Shown here piece by piece: positions 29,680 through 41,186 of a DNA stretch of 41,186 bases. The DNA lies in NCBI RefSeq assembly GCF_029543105.1, contig NZ_JARQXB010000024.1, positions 1 to 41,186 on the forward strand, read 5' to 3'. Made by a program: the position numbers and the translations under genes. The notes below the pieces were generated by a model that ran no database searches, was not told the origin of the DNA, and worked only from the letters and a program-made list of their open reading frames with translations. The stretch comes from Stenotrophomonas sp. HITSZ_GD (GTDB taxonomy: Bacteria; Pseudomonadota; Gammaproteobacteria; Xanthomonadales; Xanthomonadaceae). Position 1 is the first letter of the stretch, and every line of letters begins with the position of its first letter.

Positions 29680-31197
29680 ATGACCGAGCAGACCCCCGCG
29701 CCGCAGACCCCCGCCGACGAGAACAGCCTCATCGCCGAGCGTCGCGGCAAACTCGGTGCGCTGCGCGAGAAGGGCATCGCCTACCCGAACGACTTCCGCC
29801 GCGAACACTACGCCGGCGACCTGCAGGCCGAGTTCGCCGATGCCGAGCGCTGGACGGCCGAGGCCCTGGAAGCCGAGCCGCGCACCGTGCGGCTGGCCGG
29901 CCGGCTGATGGCCAAGCGCGTGATGGGCAAGGCCAGCTTTGCCCAGATCCAGGACGAGTCCGAGCGCATCCAGCTCTTCCTGCAGGCCAACGCGCTGGGC
30001 GAGGCCTACGATGCGTTCAAGGGGTGGGACGTGGGCGACATTGTGGGCGTGGAAGGCCAGCTCACCCGCACCCGCACCGGCGAGCTCTCGGTGAAGGCCA
30101 CCTCGCTGCGCCTGCTGACCAAGTCGCTGCGCCCGCTGCCGGACAAGTGGCATGGCCTGTCGGACGTGGAGCAGCGCTACCGCCAGCGCTACGTGGACCT
30201 GATCGTGACGCCCGAGGCGCGCGAGGTCTTCATCAAGCGCTCCAAGATCATCCGTGCGATTCGTTCGTGGCTGGACGCGCGGCGCTTCCTGGAAGTGGAG
30301 ACGCCGATGATGCATTACATCCCCGGCGGCGCCACGGCCAAGCCGTTCACCACCCACCACAACGCGCTGGACCTGCAGCTGTACCTGCGCGTGGCGCCGG
30401 AGTTGTACCTCAAGCGGCTGGTGGTCGGCGGGCTGGAGCGCGTGTACGAGATCAACCGCAATTTCCGCAACGAGGGCGTGTCCACCCGGCACAACCCCGA
30501 GTTCACCATGCTCGAGCTCTACGAGGCGTATGCCACGTACCACGAGATCATGGACCTGACCGAGAACGTCATCCGCGATACCGCGCAGTCGGTGCTGGGC
30601 ACCACGCAGGTGGAATGGGACGGCGCGCAGATCGACCTCGGCCCGAAGTTCCGCCGCTGGCGCATGGACGAGGCGGTGCGGCACCACAACCCGCAGATCA
30701 GCGTGGCCGACTGCACCGACCGCGACGCGCTGCGCGCCCACTGCGAGCGCCTGAAGATCAAGTTCAAGCCGTCCTACGGCTGGGGCAAGCTGTTGCTGGA
30801 GATCTTCGAGGCCACCGTCGAGCACACCCTGGTGCAGCCGACCTTCATCACCGACCATCCGGTCGAGGTCTCGCCGCTGGCCCGCGCCAGCGACACCGAG
30901 CCGGGTTACACGGACCGCTTCGAGCTGTTCGTCAACGGCAAGGAGCTGGCCAACGGCTTCTCCGAGCTCAACGACCCCGAGGACCAGGCCGCGCGCTTCC
31001 GCGCCCAGGTCGAGGCGAAGGAGGGGGGCGACGACGAGGCCATGCACTTCGACGCGGACTACATCCGTGCGCTGGAGTACGGCCTGGCGCCCACCGGCGG
31101 CCTGGGCATCGGCATCGACCGGCTGGTGATGCTGCTGACCGGCAGCACCTCGATCCGCGACGTGCTGCTGTTCCCCTACATGCGCCCGGAGCAGTAA
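29680..31197 (+). CDS. lysS: Lysyl-tRNA synthetase (class II)
   Basis: A 505-residue cytosolic class II enzyme that charges tRNA-Lys. The N-terminal OB-fold anticodon-binding domain (about 60-160) precedes the catalytic core. Motif 2 is [18 protein letters not shown] and motif 3 [15 protein letters not shown], both intact. The region [14 protein letters not shown]-like ([19 protein letters not shown]) marks motif 1. The ATG at 29680 fits the family start. It lies in the rpf locus between prfB and rpfG, as in Xanthomonas. Confidence 0.97.
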   Translation: MTEQTPAPQTPADENSLIAERRGKLGALREKGIAYPNDFRREHYAGDLQAEFADAERWTAEALEAEPRTVRLAGRLMAKRVMGKASFAQIQDESERIQLFLQANALGEAYDAFKGWDVGDIVGVEGQLTRTRTGELSVKATSLRLLTKSLRPLPDKWHGLSDVEQRYRQRYVDLIVTPEAREVFIKRSKIIRAIRSWLDARRFLEVETPMMHYIPGGATAKPFTTHHNALDLQLYLRVAPELYLKRLVVGGLERVYEINRNFRNEGVSTRHNPEFTMLELYEAYATYHEIMDLTENVIRDTAQSVLGTTQVEWDGAQIDLGPKFRRWRMDEAVRHHNPQISVADCTDRDALRAHCERLKIKFKPSYGWGKLLLEIFEATVEHTLVQPTFITDHPVEVSPLARASDTEPGYTDRFELFVNGKELANGFSELNDPEDQAARFRAQVEAKEGGDDEAMHFDADYIRALEYGLAPTGGLGIGIDRLVMLLTGSTSIRDVLLFPYMRPEQ

Positions 31198-31204
31198 GCC
31201 GAGC

Positions 31205-31223
31205 GACGCGCCCGGCGGGCGTC
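31205..31223 (+). terminator. Weak terminator-like hairpin after lysS
   Basis: A 7-bp stem with one bulged G (31205-31223) starts seven bases after the lysS stop and is followed by only TT-C-A. It could end the prfB-lysS transcript before rpfG; low certainty. Confidence 0.35.
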
Positions 31224-31300
31224 TTCACGCGCGCCGCCCCGTGAAGGGCCCCGGGCTGGTGCGCATGGCATGTTTCGTGCATATCCTTGGCGGACAGGGG

Positions 31301-31375
31301 AGGCGGTTCCCGCCTTTCCGGGGCGGTTCGCCGAGCGGGGCGGACCTGGCCGGGGGCAGCGCCGGAAAACCGGCG
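31301..31375 (+). promoter_or_regulatory. Structured rpfG leader with two hairpins
   Basis: Two perfect 6-bp hairpins lie in the 210-bp leader of rpfG. One is AGGCGG/CCGCCT at 31301-31315 with a TTC loop; the other is CGCCGG/CCGGCG at 31360-31375 with an AAAA loop. The second ends 17 bases before the AGGAGG ribosome site. Whether they bind a regulator is unknown. Confidence 0.45.
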
Positions 31376-31407
31376 TTCCCGCGTTCCCATCAGCAGGAGG
31401 ATCGCGC

Positions 31408-32547
31408 ATGCAGGATGTCGCGGGTTACCAGCGTTCGGGCGTATCGTTGCCCGTCAGCCAGGTCGGCTGGACGGAACGGACGGATACGGGCTTGAACATC
31501 GTCATCGTGGATGACCAGACCTCGGCGCGGACCATGCTCAGGCATGTGATCGAAGACATCGCCCCGGAGCTGAAGGTCCACGATTTCGGCGACCCGCTCG
31601 CCGCGCTGGCGTGGTGCGAGGCCGGCCATGTGGACCTGTTGCTGCTCGACTACCGCATGCCCGGCATGGATGGGCTGGAATTCGCCCGCCGCCTGCGCCG
31701 GCTGCCGAGCCACCGCGACATTCCGATCATCCTGATCACGGTGGTCGGCGACGAGCCGATCCGCCAGGCCGCGCTGGAAGCGGGCGTCATTGATTTCCTG
31801 GTCAAGCCGATCCGCCCGCGCGAACTGCGCGCGCGCTGCAGCAACCTGCTCCAGCTGCGCCAGCAGAGCGAAAACGTGAAGCAGCGGGCGCTGTCGCTGG
31901 AGCAGCGGCTGCTGGCCACCATGCACGAGGTCGAGGAGCGCGAACGCGAAACGCTCTCCCGCTTGGCGCGCGCCATCGAGTACCGCGATGCCGGCACCAG
32001 CGCTTACCTCGAACGCATGTCGCACGTCGCCGGGCTGATCGCCGAGCAGCTCGGCCTGTCCGAGGACGAGGTGAAGATCATCGAGGCCGCCGCGCCGCTG
32101 CACGACATGGGCAAGATCGCCATTCCCGACTCCGTGCTGCTGAAGGAAGGCAAGCTCGACGAGGCGGAGCTGGCGATCATGCGCCGCCATCCGCGCATCG
32201 GCTACGAGCTGCTGAGCGGCAGCCAGAACCGCTTCATCCAGGTCGGCGCGTTGATCGCGCTGCGCCACCACGAGCGCTATGACGGCAGCGGCTATCCGGA
32301 CGGCCTCGTCGGCGAGGCCATCCCGTTGGAGGCGCGCATCGTCGCGGTGGCCGACGTGTTCGACGCGCTGGTCTCCCCGCGCCCGTACAAGGAAGCCTGG
32401 ACGATCGAGGCAACCCTGGCCTACCTGTATGCGCAACGCGGCCGGCTGTTCGACCCGCGCTGCGTGGACGCGCTGATCCGCGGCCGCGAGGCCCTGCAGC
32501 ACATCTGCGACCGCTTCTCCACCGCGTCGGCCAGGCCGGGCCTGTGA
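31408..32547 (+). CDS. rpfG: RpfG, HD-GYP cyclic di-GMP phosphodiesterase response regulator
   Basis: A 379-residue two-domain protein, close to the 378 of X. campestris RpfG. The receiver domain (about 29-150) has IVDDQ, phospho-acceptor Asp81 (LLDYRMPGMDG) and Lys133. The HD-GYP domain (about 180-370) has the HD pair at 232-233 (LHDMGKIAIP), RRHPRIGYELL and HHERYDGSGYPDG with the GYP triad. All metal and substrate positions look intact, so it should hydrolyse c-di-GMP to GMP when phosphorylated by RpfC, lowering c-di-GMP and switching on exoenzymes and dispersal. The ATG at 31408 has AGGAGG seven to eight bases upstream. Its TGA overlaps the rpfC GTG. Confidence 0.96.
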   Translation: MQDVAGYQRSGVSLPVSQVGWTERTDTGLNIVIVDDQTSARTMLRHVIEDIAPELKVHDFGDPLAALAWCEAGHVDLLLLDYRMPGMDGLEFARRLRRLPSHRDIPIILITVVGDEPIRQAALEAGVIDFLVKPIRPRELRARCSNLLQLRQQSENVKQRALSLEQRLLATMHEVEERERETLSRLARAIEYRDAGTSAYLERMSHVAGLIAEQLGLSEDEVKIIEAAAPLHDMGKIAIPDSVLLKEGKLDEAELAIMRRHPRIGYELLSGSQNRFIQVGALIALRHHERYDGSGYPDGLVGEAIPLEARIVAVADVFDALVSPRPYKEAWTIEATLAYLYAQRGRLFDPRCVDALIRGREALQHICDRFSTASARPGL

Positions 32548-34742
32548 AAAGCTGGCCGGCCGTCGCGTGGGTGAAGCAGCGCCTGGCCCGGCGGCCGGAC
32601 AGCGAGCACGCGCAGAACCTGATCCGCATCGTCATCACCGCCCTGTTCATGGGCTACCTCGGCTGGCGCTGGGCCCACCACGACCACGGCGACACGCTTC
32701 CGCTGACCTGGCTGATCCTGCTGTTCGAGCTCACCGTCGCGGTCGGCCTGATGACGGCGATCCTGATCCGCCCGCAGGTATCGCACGTGCGCCGCTGCAT
32801 CGGCATGTTCACCGACTACGTGTGCATGGGCGCGATCATGGCGATCCAGGGCGAGCCGGCCGCGCCGCTGTACGCCGTATGCATGTGGGTGACGATCGGC
32901 AACGGCATGCGCTACGGCAGCACCTACCTGCGCGTGGCCACCGCGATGGGCGGCCTGTGTTTCCTGTCGGCGATCATCTTCTCGCCGTACTGGCAGGGCA
33001 ACGCATACCTCTCCTGGGGCCTGCTGCTCGGGCTGATCGCCATCCCGCTGTACTTCGATTCGCTGCTGCACGCGCTGACCCGCGCGGTCAGCGAGGCGCG
33101 CCACGCCAACGAGGCCAAGAGCCGCTTCCTGGCCAACATGAGCCACGAGTTCCGCACGCCGCTCAATGGCCTGTCGGGCATGACCGAGGTGCTGGCCACC
33201 ACCCAGCTCGACAGCGAGCAGCGCGAGTGCCTGGGCACCATCCAGGCCTCGGCGCGCAGCCTGCTCTCGCTGGTGGAGGAAGTGCTGGACATCTCGGCCA
33301 TCGAGGCCGGCAAGGTGCGCATCGACCGCGAGGACTTCTCGCTGCGCGAACTGGTCTCGGCGATCGGCCTGATCCTGCTGCCGCAGGCACGCGGCAAGGG
33401 GCTGGATTACCGCGTGGACATCGCCGCCGATGTCCCGGACTGGGTGAGTGCCGATCCGGGCCACCTGCGCCAGGTGCTGCTCAACCTGGCCGGCAACGCG
33501 GTGAAGTTCACCGACGAAGGCTTCGTGCTGCTGCGCGTGCGCAACCTCGGCGAGTCCGGCGTGGTGCGCGGGCGCACGCGCCTGCGTTTCGAGATCGTCG
33601 ATACCGGCATCGGCGTGCCGGCCGCGATGCGCGACCGCCTGTTCGATGCGTTCGAGCAGGCCGATGTGGGCCTGGCGCGCCGCTATGAAGGCACCGGCCT
33701 GGGCACGACGATCGCCAAGGGCCTGGTCGAAGCGATGGGCGGTGAGATCGGCCACCAGGACCACGCCCCGCGCGGCAGCCTGTTCTGGTTCGAAGTGCCG
33801 ATCGATGCCGCCGCGCCGGCCGCCGACACCACGGCCGAGGCGGCCCGCGAGGCGGGCGAGGGCGCCGAGGCAGAGGGCGATTCCAACGTCATCGCCTTCA
33901 CCAACCCGTTCCTGCGCCACCGCGCGCGCGTGCGCAGCATGCGCATCCTGGTCGCCGACGACCACGAAGCCAACCGCATGGTGCTGCAGCGCCTGCTGGA
34001 AAAGGCCGGCCATCGGGTGGTGTGCGTCAACGGCGCCGAGCAGGTGCTCGACCTGCTCTCGGACGCGGATTTCGACGCGGTCATCGTCGACCTGCACATG
34101 CCGGGCATGAGCGGCCTGGACATGCTCAAGCAACTGCGCGTGATGCAGGCCAGCGGCCTGCCGTACACCCCGGTGATGGTGCTCAGCGCCGATGTCACCC
34201 CCGATTCCATCCGCCGCTGCCAGCAAGCCGGCGCTTACGCGTTCCTGGCCAAGCCGGTGATGGCGGTGAAGCTGCTCGATACCCTGGCCGAAATCGCCGC
34301 CAACGGCCGCATGGCACCGGCCGGCGGCAACGTGCTGGTCCACGATGCGGCGCAGTCCAGCGATACGGTGCTCGACCCGGGCGTGCTCGACGAACTCGCC
34401 GCGCTGGGCATGGGCGATGGCTTCGAGAAGCAGTTTGTCGCCCAGTGCCTGAGCGATGCGCAAGATTGCATGAGCGCGATCAACGAGGCCGGCGAAGCGG
34501 GCCAGTGGGAACGCCTGCGCGAACACGCGCACGCCCTGCGTGGCGTGGCCAGCAACCTGGGCCTGGTGGCCGTGGCCACCGGCGGTGGCGAACTCATGCG
34601 CATGCCCGACTGGCAGGTGCAAGGCGAATGGCGCCAGCGCACCGCGCGCCTGCGCGAGCAGATCGGGCAAGGGCGGGCCGCGCTCGACGCGCGGACCCAG
34701 GCGAACCGGGTCCGCGGCGAGGAGCGCTCACCTCGTCCTTGA
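32544..34742 (+). CDS. rpfC: RpfC, hybrid sensor histidine kinase for DSF
   Basis: A 732-residue inner-membrane kinase (about 726 in X. campestris). Five to six membrane helices between residues 29 and 175 form the DSF-sensing input. The kinase core follows with [11 protein letters not shown] (His201) and [11 protein letters not shown]. The receiver domain has Asp472-Asp473, acceptor Asp516 ([11 protein letters not shown]) and Lys570. The HPt domain has His663 in [13 protein letters not shown]. The relay is His-Asp-His and then to RpfG; the receiver also restrains RpfF in known systems. It starts with GTG at 32544, overlapping the rpfG stop (GTGA). It converges on rpfF with nine bases between stop codons. 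No rpfH lies between rpfG and rpfC. Confidence 0.96.
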   Translation: MKSWPAVAWVKQRLARRPDSEHAQNLIRIVITALFMGYLGWRWAHHDHGDTLPLTWLILLFELTVAVGLMTAILIRPQVSHVRRCIGMFTDYVCMGAIMAIQGEPAAPLYAVCMWVTIGNGMRYGSTYLRVATAMGGLCFLSAIIFSPYWQGNAYLSWGLLLGLIAIPLYFDSLLHALTRAVSEARHANEAKSRFLANMSHEFRTPLNGLSGMTEVLATTQLDSEQRECLGTIQASARSLLSLVEEVLDISAIEAGKVRIDREDFSLRELVSAIGLILLPQARGKGLDYRVDIAADVPDWVSADPGHLRQVLLNLAGNAVKFTDEGFVLLRVRNLGESGVVRGRTRLRFEIVDTGIGVPAAMRDRLFDAFEQADVGLARRYEGTGLGTTIAKGLVEAMGGEIGHQDHAPRGSLFWFEVPIDAAAPAADTTAEAAREAGEGAEAEGDSNVIAFTNPFLRHRARVRSMRILVADDHEANRMVLQRLLEKAGHRVVCVNGAEQVLDLLSDADFDAVIVDLHMPGMSGLDMLKQLRVMQASGLPYTPVMVLSADVTPDSIRRCQQAGAYAFLAKPVMAVKLLDTLAEIAANGRMAPAGGNVLVHDAAQSSDTVLDPGVLDELAALGMGDGFEKQFVAQCLSDAQDCMSAINEAGEAGQWERLREHAHALRGVASNLGLVAVATGGGELMRMPDWQVQGEWRQRTARLREQIGQGRAALDARTQANRVRGEERSPRP

Positions 34743-34754
34743 GCGGGTGGCTCA
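34740..34754. other. Mini-hairpin spanning both stop codons of rpfC and rpfF
   Basis: TGAGC and GCTCA form 5-bp arms around a 5-base loop. The first TGA is the rpfC stop and the reverse-strand TGA is the rpfF stop. No T tract exists, so the convergent transcripts probably overlap. Confidence 0.4.
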
Positions 34755-35621
34755 GGCCAGCGCTGGCTCGGCGCGGCGGCTCTGGGCACGGACCAGGCGG
34801 TCCATCGTGCGCAGGGACTTCTCGCCGAGCGTCATCGCCGTATCCACCCAGATCTCGGTGATGCGCATCATCTCCTCCAGCGGCACCGAGGTCGCCAGCT
34901 CGCGGACCTTGTGCATGGCCGCGCGCGCATGCGGGATGCGCTTGCTGTCGCGGATGACCTGCTCCACGGCCGCCACGCCTTCGCCGGTCGGCACGACCAC
35001 ATCGACCAGGCCCATCTCCTGCAGCTCGCGGGCGCTGTAGAGGTTGCCTTCCAGCATCAGCTTCTCGGCCAGGCGCGGGGCGATGCGCTGGCACATGAAG
35101 GAATAGGCGCCCATGCCGGGGAACAGGTCGAACAGCACCTCCGGCAGGCCCATCATCACGTGCTCCTCGGCCACGATGGTGTGGCAGCTCAGCGCCGCCT
35201 CGAAGCCGCCGCCGAGCGCGTTGCCCTGCACGAGGGCGATGCTGTGCGCCTGCACGCCGAGCCCGTCGTGGAAGGCATGCACGCCGGTGACGCAGCGGCG
35301 CGCGTAGTCGAGCAGGGTGGCACGGTCCTGCTCGCGGATGAGCCGGCAGAACAGTTCCAGGTCGCCGCCCAGGTTGAAGACGTCGCTGTCCGAGGCCAGC
35401 ACCACGTGCGGGGTCAGGGCACCCTTGAGCGTGAGGCGGCGGCCCAGCTGGCGCTGGTAGTCGACGATCTCGTCGACCAGGCGGGTGGAGAAGCAGGCGC
35501 GGCCCGGCTGGGTGACCAGGTTGGCGTGCATGTTGATCCAGTACACGTCGCGTTCGGTCTCTTCGACGACGCGCAGGGTGCGGGTGGAAACGTGCTGGGG
35601 AAACGGGTGGACGACAGACAT
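34752..35621 (-). CDS. rpfF: RpfF, DSF synthase (crotonase family)
   Basis: A 289-residue protein, the same length as X. campestris RpfF. It is a bifunctional crotonase-fold enzyme that dehydrates 3-hydroxyacyl-ACP and hydrolyses the thioester, giving cis-2-unsaturated fatty acid signals (DSF). The two catalytic glutamates fall exactly at the known positions Glu141 (NALGGGFEAALSC) and Glu161 (GLPEVLFDLFPGMG). The oxyanion region FNLGGDLELF is intact. The ATG at 35621 is preceded by CGGAGAA. It follows rpfB on the same strand after a terminator-like hairpin and converges with rpfC, whose receiver domain normally binds and inhibits RpfF. Confidence 0.97.
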   Translation of the reverse strand: MSVVHPFPQHVSTRTLRVVEETERDVYWINMHANLVTQPGRACFSTRLVDEIVDYQRQLGRRLTLKGALTPHVVLASDSDVFNLGGDLELFCRLIREQDRATLLDYARRCVTGVHAFHDGLGVQAHSIALVQGNALGGGFEAALSCHTIVAEEHVMMGLPEVLFDLFPGMGAYSFMCQRIAPRLAEKLMLEGNLYSARELQEMGLVDVVVPTGEGVAAVEQVIRDSKRIPHARAAMHKVRELATSVPLEEMMRITEIWVDTAMTLGEKSLRTMDRLVRAQSRRAEPALA

Positions 35622-35639
35622 GTGGATTCTCCGTGAAGA

Positions 35640-35666
35640 CCGTCCGGTCGGCCGCCTTGCGGACGG
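35640..35666 (-). promoter_or_regulatory. Hairpin in the rpfF leader
   Basis: Exact 7-bp arms (35640-35646 and 35660-35666) enclose a 13-base loop, 18 bases upstream of the rpfF start codon and just before its CGGAGAA ribosome site. It could modulate translation; no regulator is known from the sequence. Confidence 0.4.
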
Positions 35667-35733
35667 AGAAGTGAGGGGGATATTGGGAGGGGAGCTTGCG
35701 CCGACGCCCGATTCTATGCGCCCAAAGTGAAAC

Positions 35734-35758
35734 GCCCGCAAGCTGGGGGCTTGCGGGC
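35734..35758 (-). terminator. Terminator-like hairpin between rpfB and rpfF
   Basis: A perfect 10-bp stem, GCCCGCAAGC with GCTTGCGGGC, closes a 5-base loop 42 bases after the rpfB stop. On the minus strand it is followed by GTTTCACTTT, a moderate T-rich tail. It would stop or attenuate rpfB transcripts before rpfF. Confidence 0.65.
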
Positions 35759-35799
35759 GCTTGACGTGCGGCGGGGACGGGCGGGCAATCCCGCGTGGC

Positions 35800-37485
35800 T
35801 CACGCCGCAGGCGTTGCGTCGCGCAGTTCGCGGCGCAGGATCTTGCCGACGTTGGTCTTGGGCAGTTCCTTGCGGAACTCGACGATGCGCGGGTGCTTGT
35901 AGCCGGTGAGGTTGGCGCGCGCGTGCTCCTTGACCTGCTCGGCGGTCAGGTTCGGGTCCTTCTTGACGATCACCACCTTCACCACCTCGCCGGAGCGCTC
36001 GTCCGGCACGCCGACCGCCGCCACTTCGGCCACGCCCGGCATCATCGCGATCACGTCCTCGATCTCGTTCGGGTACACGTTGAAGCCGGACACCAGGATC
36101 ATGTCCTTCTTGCGGTCGACGATGTAGAAGAAACCCTGCTCATCCATGCGCGCGATGTCGCCGGTGTGCATCCAGCCTTCGGCGTCGATCGCCTTGGCGG
36201 TCTCGTCCGGGCGCTGCCAATAGCCCTTCATCACCTGCGGCCCCTTGATGCACAGCTCGCCGATCTCGCCTTGCGGCAGGCTGTTGCCGGCATCGTCCTT
36301 CACGCAGGCATCGGTGGAGGGAATCGGCAGGCCGATGGCGCCGTTGTACTCGGCCAGGTCCAGCGGGTTGATGCAGGCCGCCGGCGAGGTCTCGGTCAGG
36401 CCGTAGGCCTCCACCAGGGTCACGCCGGTGACCTTCTTCCAGCGCTCGGCCACCGAGCGCTGCACGGCCATGCCGCCGCCGAGGGTCATCTTCAGCGTGG
36501 AGAAATCGATCTGGTCGAAGCCGGGCGTGTTGAGCAGCCCGTTGAACAGCGTGTTGACGCCGGTGATGGCGGTGAAACGCGTGCCCTTGAGCTCCTTGAC
36601 GAAGCCGGGCATGTCGCGCGGATTGCTGATCAAGTGGTTGCAGCCGCCCAGCTTCATGAAGACCAGGCCGTTCGCCGTCAACGCGAAGATGTGGTACAGC
36701 GGCAGCGCGGTGATCACCACCTCGTGGCCTTCCTCCAGCTTGCCGGTGGCCGCGATCCACGCATGCGCCTGCTGCATGTTCGCCACCAGGTTGCGATGGG
36801 TGAGCATCGCGCCCTTGGCCACGCCGGTGGTGCCGCCGGTGTACTGCAGGAAAGCGATGTCGTCGCCCTCGATGTCCAGCGCCGGCACCTCGTGGCGGCG
36901 GCCGAGCTTGAGCGTCTCGCGGAAGCGGATCGCGCCGTGCACCCGGTACTCGGGCACCAGCTTCTTGATGTACTTGACGACGAAATTGACGATCGGTCCC
37001 TTCGGGAAGCCGAGCATGTCGCCCAGGCCGGTGGTGATGACCTGGCGTACCGGCGTCTGCGCGATGACCTGCTCGACGGTGTTGCCGAAGTTGTCGATGG
37101 CCACCAGCACGCTGGCGCCGGCATCCACGAGCTGGTGCTTCAGCTCGCGGGCGGTATACAGCGGGTTGACGTTCACCACCGTCAGCCCGGCGCGCAGGAT
37201 GCCGAAGGTGGCGATGGGATACTGCAGGCAGTTGGGCATCATCAGGGCGACGCGGTCGCCCTTCTTCAGCTGCAGCTCGCCGAGCAGGTAGCCGGCGAAA
37301 TCGCGCGAGAGCGCGTCGACCTGCGCGTAGGTCAGCGTCTTGCCGAAGCTGGAGTAGGCGGGGCGGTCACCGAACTTCTTGACCGAGGTCTGGAACACGT
37401 CGGCAATGGTGTGGAACTCGTCCGCGTCGATCTCGGCCGGAACGCCGTGCGGATAACTTTGCAACCAAGGACGCGCCTGACTCAT
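35800..37485 (-). CDS. rpfB: RpfB, long-chain fatty acyl-CoA ligase
   Basis: A 561-residue ANL-superfamily enzyme that activates free fatty acids to acyl-CoA with ATP. The AMP-binding P-loop is [16 protein letters not shown] (215-230). Further motifs are [21 protein letters not shown] and [20 protein letters not shown], and the C-terminal catalytic Lys lies in [11 protein letters not shown]. In Xanthomonas RpfB degrades or turns over DSF-type fatty acids and feeds them to beta-oxidation. The ATG at 37485 has a strong GGAGGGGGGAAG upstream. It lies upstream of rpfF on the same strand and is divergent from a lipoprotein gene over a 98-bp space that contains a palindrome. Confidence 0.96.
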   Translation of the reverse strand: MSQARPWLQSYPHGVPAEIDADEFHTIADVFQTSVKKFGDRPAYSSFGKTLTYAQVDALSRDFAGYLLGELQLKKGDRVALMMPNCLQYPIATFGILRAGLTVVNVNPLYTARELKHQLVDAGASVLVAIDNFGNTVEQVIAQTPVRQVITTGLGDMLGFPKGPIVNFVVKYIKKLVPEYRVHGAIRFRETLKLGRRHEVPALDIEGDDIAFLQYTGGTTGVAKGAMLTHRNLVANMQQAHAWIAATGKLEEGHEVVITALPLYHIFALTANGLVFMKLGGCNHLISNPRDMPGFVKELKGTRFTAITGVNTLFNGLLNTPGFDQIDFSTLKMTLGGGMAVQRSVAERWKKVTGVTLVEAYGLTETSPAACINPLDLAEYNGAIGLPIPSTDACVKDDAGNSLPQGEIGELCIKGPQVMKGYWQRPDETAKAIDAEGWMHTGDIARMDEQGFFYIVDRKKDMILVSGFNVYPNEIEDVIAMMPGVAEVAAVGVPDERSGEVVKVVIVKKDPNLTAEQVKEHARANLTGYKHPRIVEFRKELPKTNVGKILRRELRDATPAA

Positions 37486-37521
37486 TCTTCCCCCCTCCAG
37501 GGTATTGGGTGATCGACCGCG

Positions 37522-37536
37522 GGGTGCAGCGCACCC
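37522..37536. promoter_or_regulatory. Palindrome in the rpfB/lipoprotein divergent space
   Basis: GGGTGC and GCACCC are exact inverted arms around AGC, 37 bases from the rpfB start codon and 47 from the lipoprotein start. It may be an operator for the divergent promoters, or a hairpin in either leader. Confidence 0.4.
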
Positions 37537-37583
37537 GGGTCGCATGTGAGGATACCGTCCCGAATGGAAAAGGCGAAGAGCAG

Positions 37584-38036
37584 GTGAAGACGGCGTCCCG
37601 GATCGGCTGGTCGTGGCTTGCGTGGCTGATGGCGCTGGCGGTGCTCGCCGGTTGCCGGCACGAGCCGCCGGAGCAGCGGCTGCGCGGGGAGATTGCGCGG
37701 ATGCAGGCGGCCCTGGAGGCGCGGCAGCCGGACGCGGTGATGGAAGGCGTCGCCGACGACTTCCGCGGCGAGGGCGGTTGGGATCGCGACATGCTGCGTC
37801 GCACCATGCAATTGCAGCTGCTGGCGCGCGGGCAGGTCGGGGTCACGCTGGGCCGGCTCCGGGTGGACATGGCACCGGGGCACGCCACGGTGCGCTTCGA
37901 TGCGCTGCTCACCGGCGGCGACGGGCGCTGGCTGCCCGACGAGGCACGTGCCTACGAGGTCGAAACCGGCTGGCGCGAAGAAGGCGGCGATTGGCGCCTG
38001 GTCAGCGCCGAATGGACGCCGGTGGGCGAGGGCTGA
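37584..38036 (+). CDS. Small lipoprotein, possibly NTF2-like
   Basis: A 150-residue protein with a lipoprotein signal: charged start (MKTASR), hydrophobic core and the lipobox LAGC at about residues 21-24. After processing, Cys would be lipidated; the next residue is Arg, not Asp, which favours outer-membrane sorting. The mature part has a helix ([29 protein letters not shown]) and then antiparallel strands ending in [13 protein letters not shown]. This resembles SnoaL/NTF2-like folds, where the helix is followed by a curved sheet. The start is a GTG with GAAGAG about nine bases upstream. It converges on acnA and is divergent from rpfB. Function unknown. Confidence 0.8.
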   Translation: MKTASRIGWSWLAWLMALAVLAGCRHEPPEQRLRGEIARMQAALEARQPDAVMEGVADDFRGEGGWDRDMLRRTMQLQLLARGQVGVTLGRLRVDMAPGHATVRFDALLTGGDGRWLPDEARAYEVETGWREEGGDWRLVSAEWTPVGEG

Positions 38037-38042
38037 ACGTCG

Positions 38043-38063
38043 CCCTCCCGCCACGCGGGAGGG
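38043..38063. terminator. Bidirectional hairpin between lipoprotein gene and acnA
   Basis: A perfect 9-bp stem (38043-38051 with 38055-38063) closes a CAC loop in the 43-bp space between convergent stop codons. Neither side has a T tract, so it resembles the GC-rich hairpins at convergent ends elsewhere in this window. Confidence 0.5.
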
Positions 38064-38079
38064 AGGGCGCGCGGTGCGA

Positions 38080-40842
<2,763 letters not shown>

Positions 40843-41091
40843 GCGGGGTTCTCCTCTGAAACTCCATGCGGGCGGCCGAGCGGTGGTTCGGCGGCTGGCG
40901 GCGGCGCGGGTCACGGCGCCTGGGTTGTGCGCTCTACAGCTTACTCAGGAATGTGTAGGGGGAGTGTCATCTTGGTGCTGGGTTGGGGTGGGATGGTAGG
41001 TTTCGGTTTTCGAGGGGGTGGGGTGTTGGGGGCGGCCGGAGGCCGCTTTTTTTGGGGTCTTGGGGTGGTGTTGGGGTTGTTGGCCTTCGAT
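40843..41091. other. Upstream region of acnA
   Basis: With the adjoining repeat this makes 344 bp without a gene. It contains the acnA ribosome site and a G/T-rich stretch from about 40955 to 41100 on the plus strand. The minus strand has TAAGCT about 95 bases from the acnA start as a weak -10 candidate. Open frames here are low-complexity and not called. Confidence 0.5.
41032..41053 (+). terminator. Hairpin with T run near the right end
   Basis: GCGGCC and GGCCGC (41032-41037, 41041-41046) enclose GGA and are followed on the plus strand by seven T. It looks like an intrinsic terminator, but no plus-strand gene precedes it nearby. The left repeat copy is also followed by a terminator at a comparable distance. 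Confidence 0.6.
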
Positions 41092-41186
41092 GTTGATCGG
41101 CTGTTCTGGGATCGTGCACGGCCTGCGGGGGCTGGGCCCTTTCGGGACACGCCGTGAACCCATCCATGGGGGCTCGTAGGCGACAT
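41092..41186 (-). repeat. Dispersed intergenic repeat, right copy
   Basis: The reverse complement of this 95-bp stretch aligns without gaps to 18-112, with 57 of the first 60 positions identical. The window ends exactly at the centre of the palindrome seen complete at 4-29, so the element certainly continues beyond the edge. It lies upstream of acnA. Confidence 0.85.

Noticed and set aside
32421-34670. A 749-residue minus-strand open frame
   Set aside because: Antisense of rpfC, without start signal or domain.

Overview
The window is a GC-rich, gene-dense chromosomal segment from a gammaproteobacterium, most likely of the Xanthomonadaceae/Lysobacteraceae (a Luteimonas/Lysobacter/Xanthomonas-type genome). 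The main evidence is a complete rpf (regulation of pathogenicity factors, DSF quorum sensing) locus in the xanthomonad order. From right to left it reads acnA/rpfA, a small lipoprotein gene, rpfB, rpfF, rpfC, rpfG, lysS, prfB, an accessory block, recJ, rpfE, greA, carB, carA, dapB. I see no tRNA, rRNA, CRISPR array, transposase or phage gene.

Layout. 1-219: an intergenic repeat, a hairpin and a strong terminator. 220-6313 (minus strand): a liuC-type hydratase, a VOC protein, HMG-CoA lyase, a PAS-GGDEF-EAL protein and a short-chain dehydrogenase, then the EF-P-like gene yeiP/efpL. The first four are tightly packed, and HMG-CoA lyase overlaps the c-di-GMP gene by ATGA. 6396-8777 (plus): feoA, feoB and a small Cys-rich membrane protein behind a Fur-box-like site. 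8827-11366: an SDR, a MOSC protein and dapB. 11561-19181 (plus): carA, carB, greA, rpfE-like and recJ, with ATGA overlaps at carB/greA and rpfE/recJ.

19276-28154 is the most accessory-looking part. It holds a DUF481 outer-membrane protein and a minus-strand run made of a BvgA-like regulator, a BvgS-like hybrid kinase, an unknown protein and an amidotransferase-like protein whose nucleophilic Cys is Asp. aqpZ, a 54-residue membrane protein and a response regulator lacking all phosphorylation residues follow. 28459-31197: prfB, with its programmed +1 frameshift, and lysS.

31408-40842 is the DSF core: rpfG and rpfC (GTGA overlap, no rpfH between them), convergent rpfF, then rpfB, a lipoprotein and aconitase. 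RpfF makes the DSF fatty-acid signal, RpfC senses it, and RpfG degrades c-di-GMP through its HD-GYP domain. With the GGDEF-EAL protein near the left end, the window carries two c-di-GMP enzymes.

The two ends of the window carry inverted copies of one repeat, aligned without gaps over 95 bp. Most points worth a second look are degenerate active sites (EAL protein, amidotransferase-like protein, orphan regulator), RNA hairpins at operon junctions (carA-carB, rpfB-rpfF, rpfG leader, rpfC/rpfF stops) and the four-gene BvgAS-like module.
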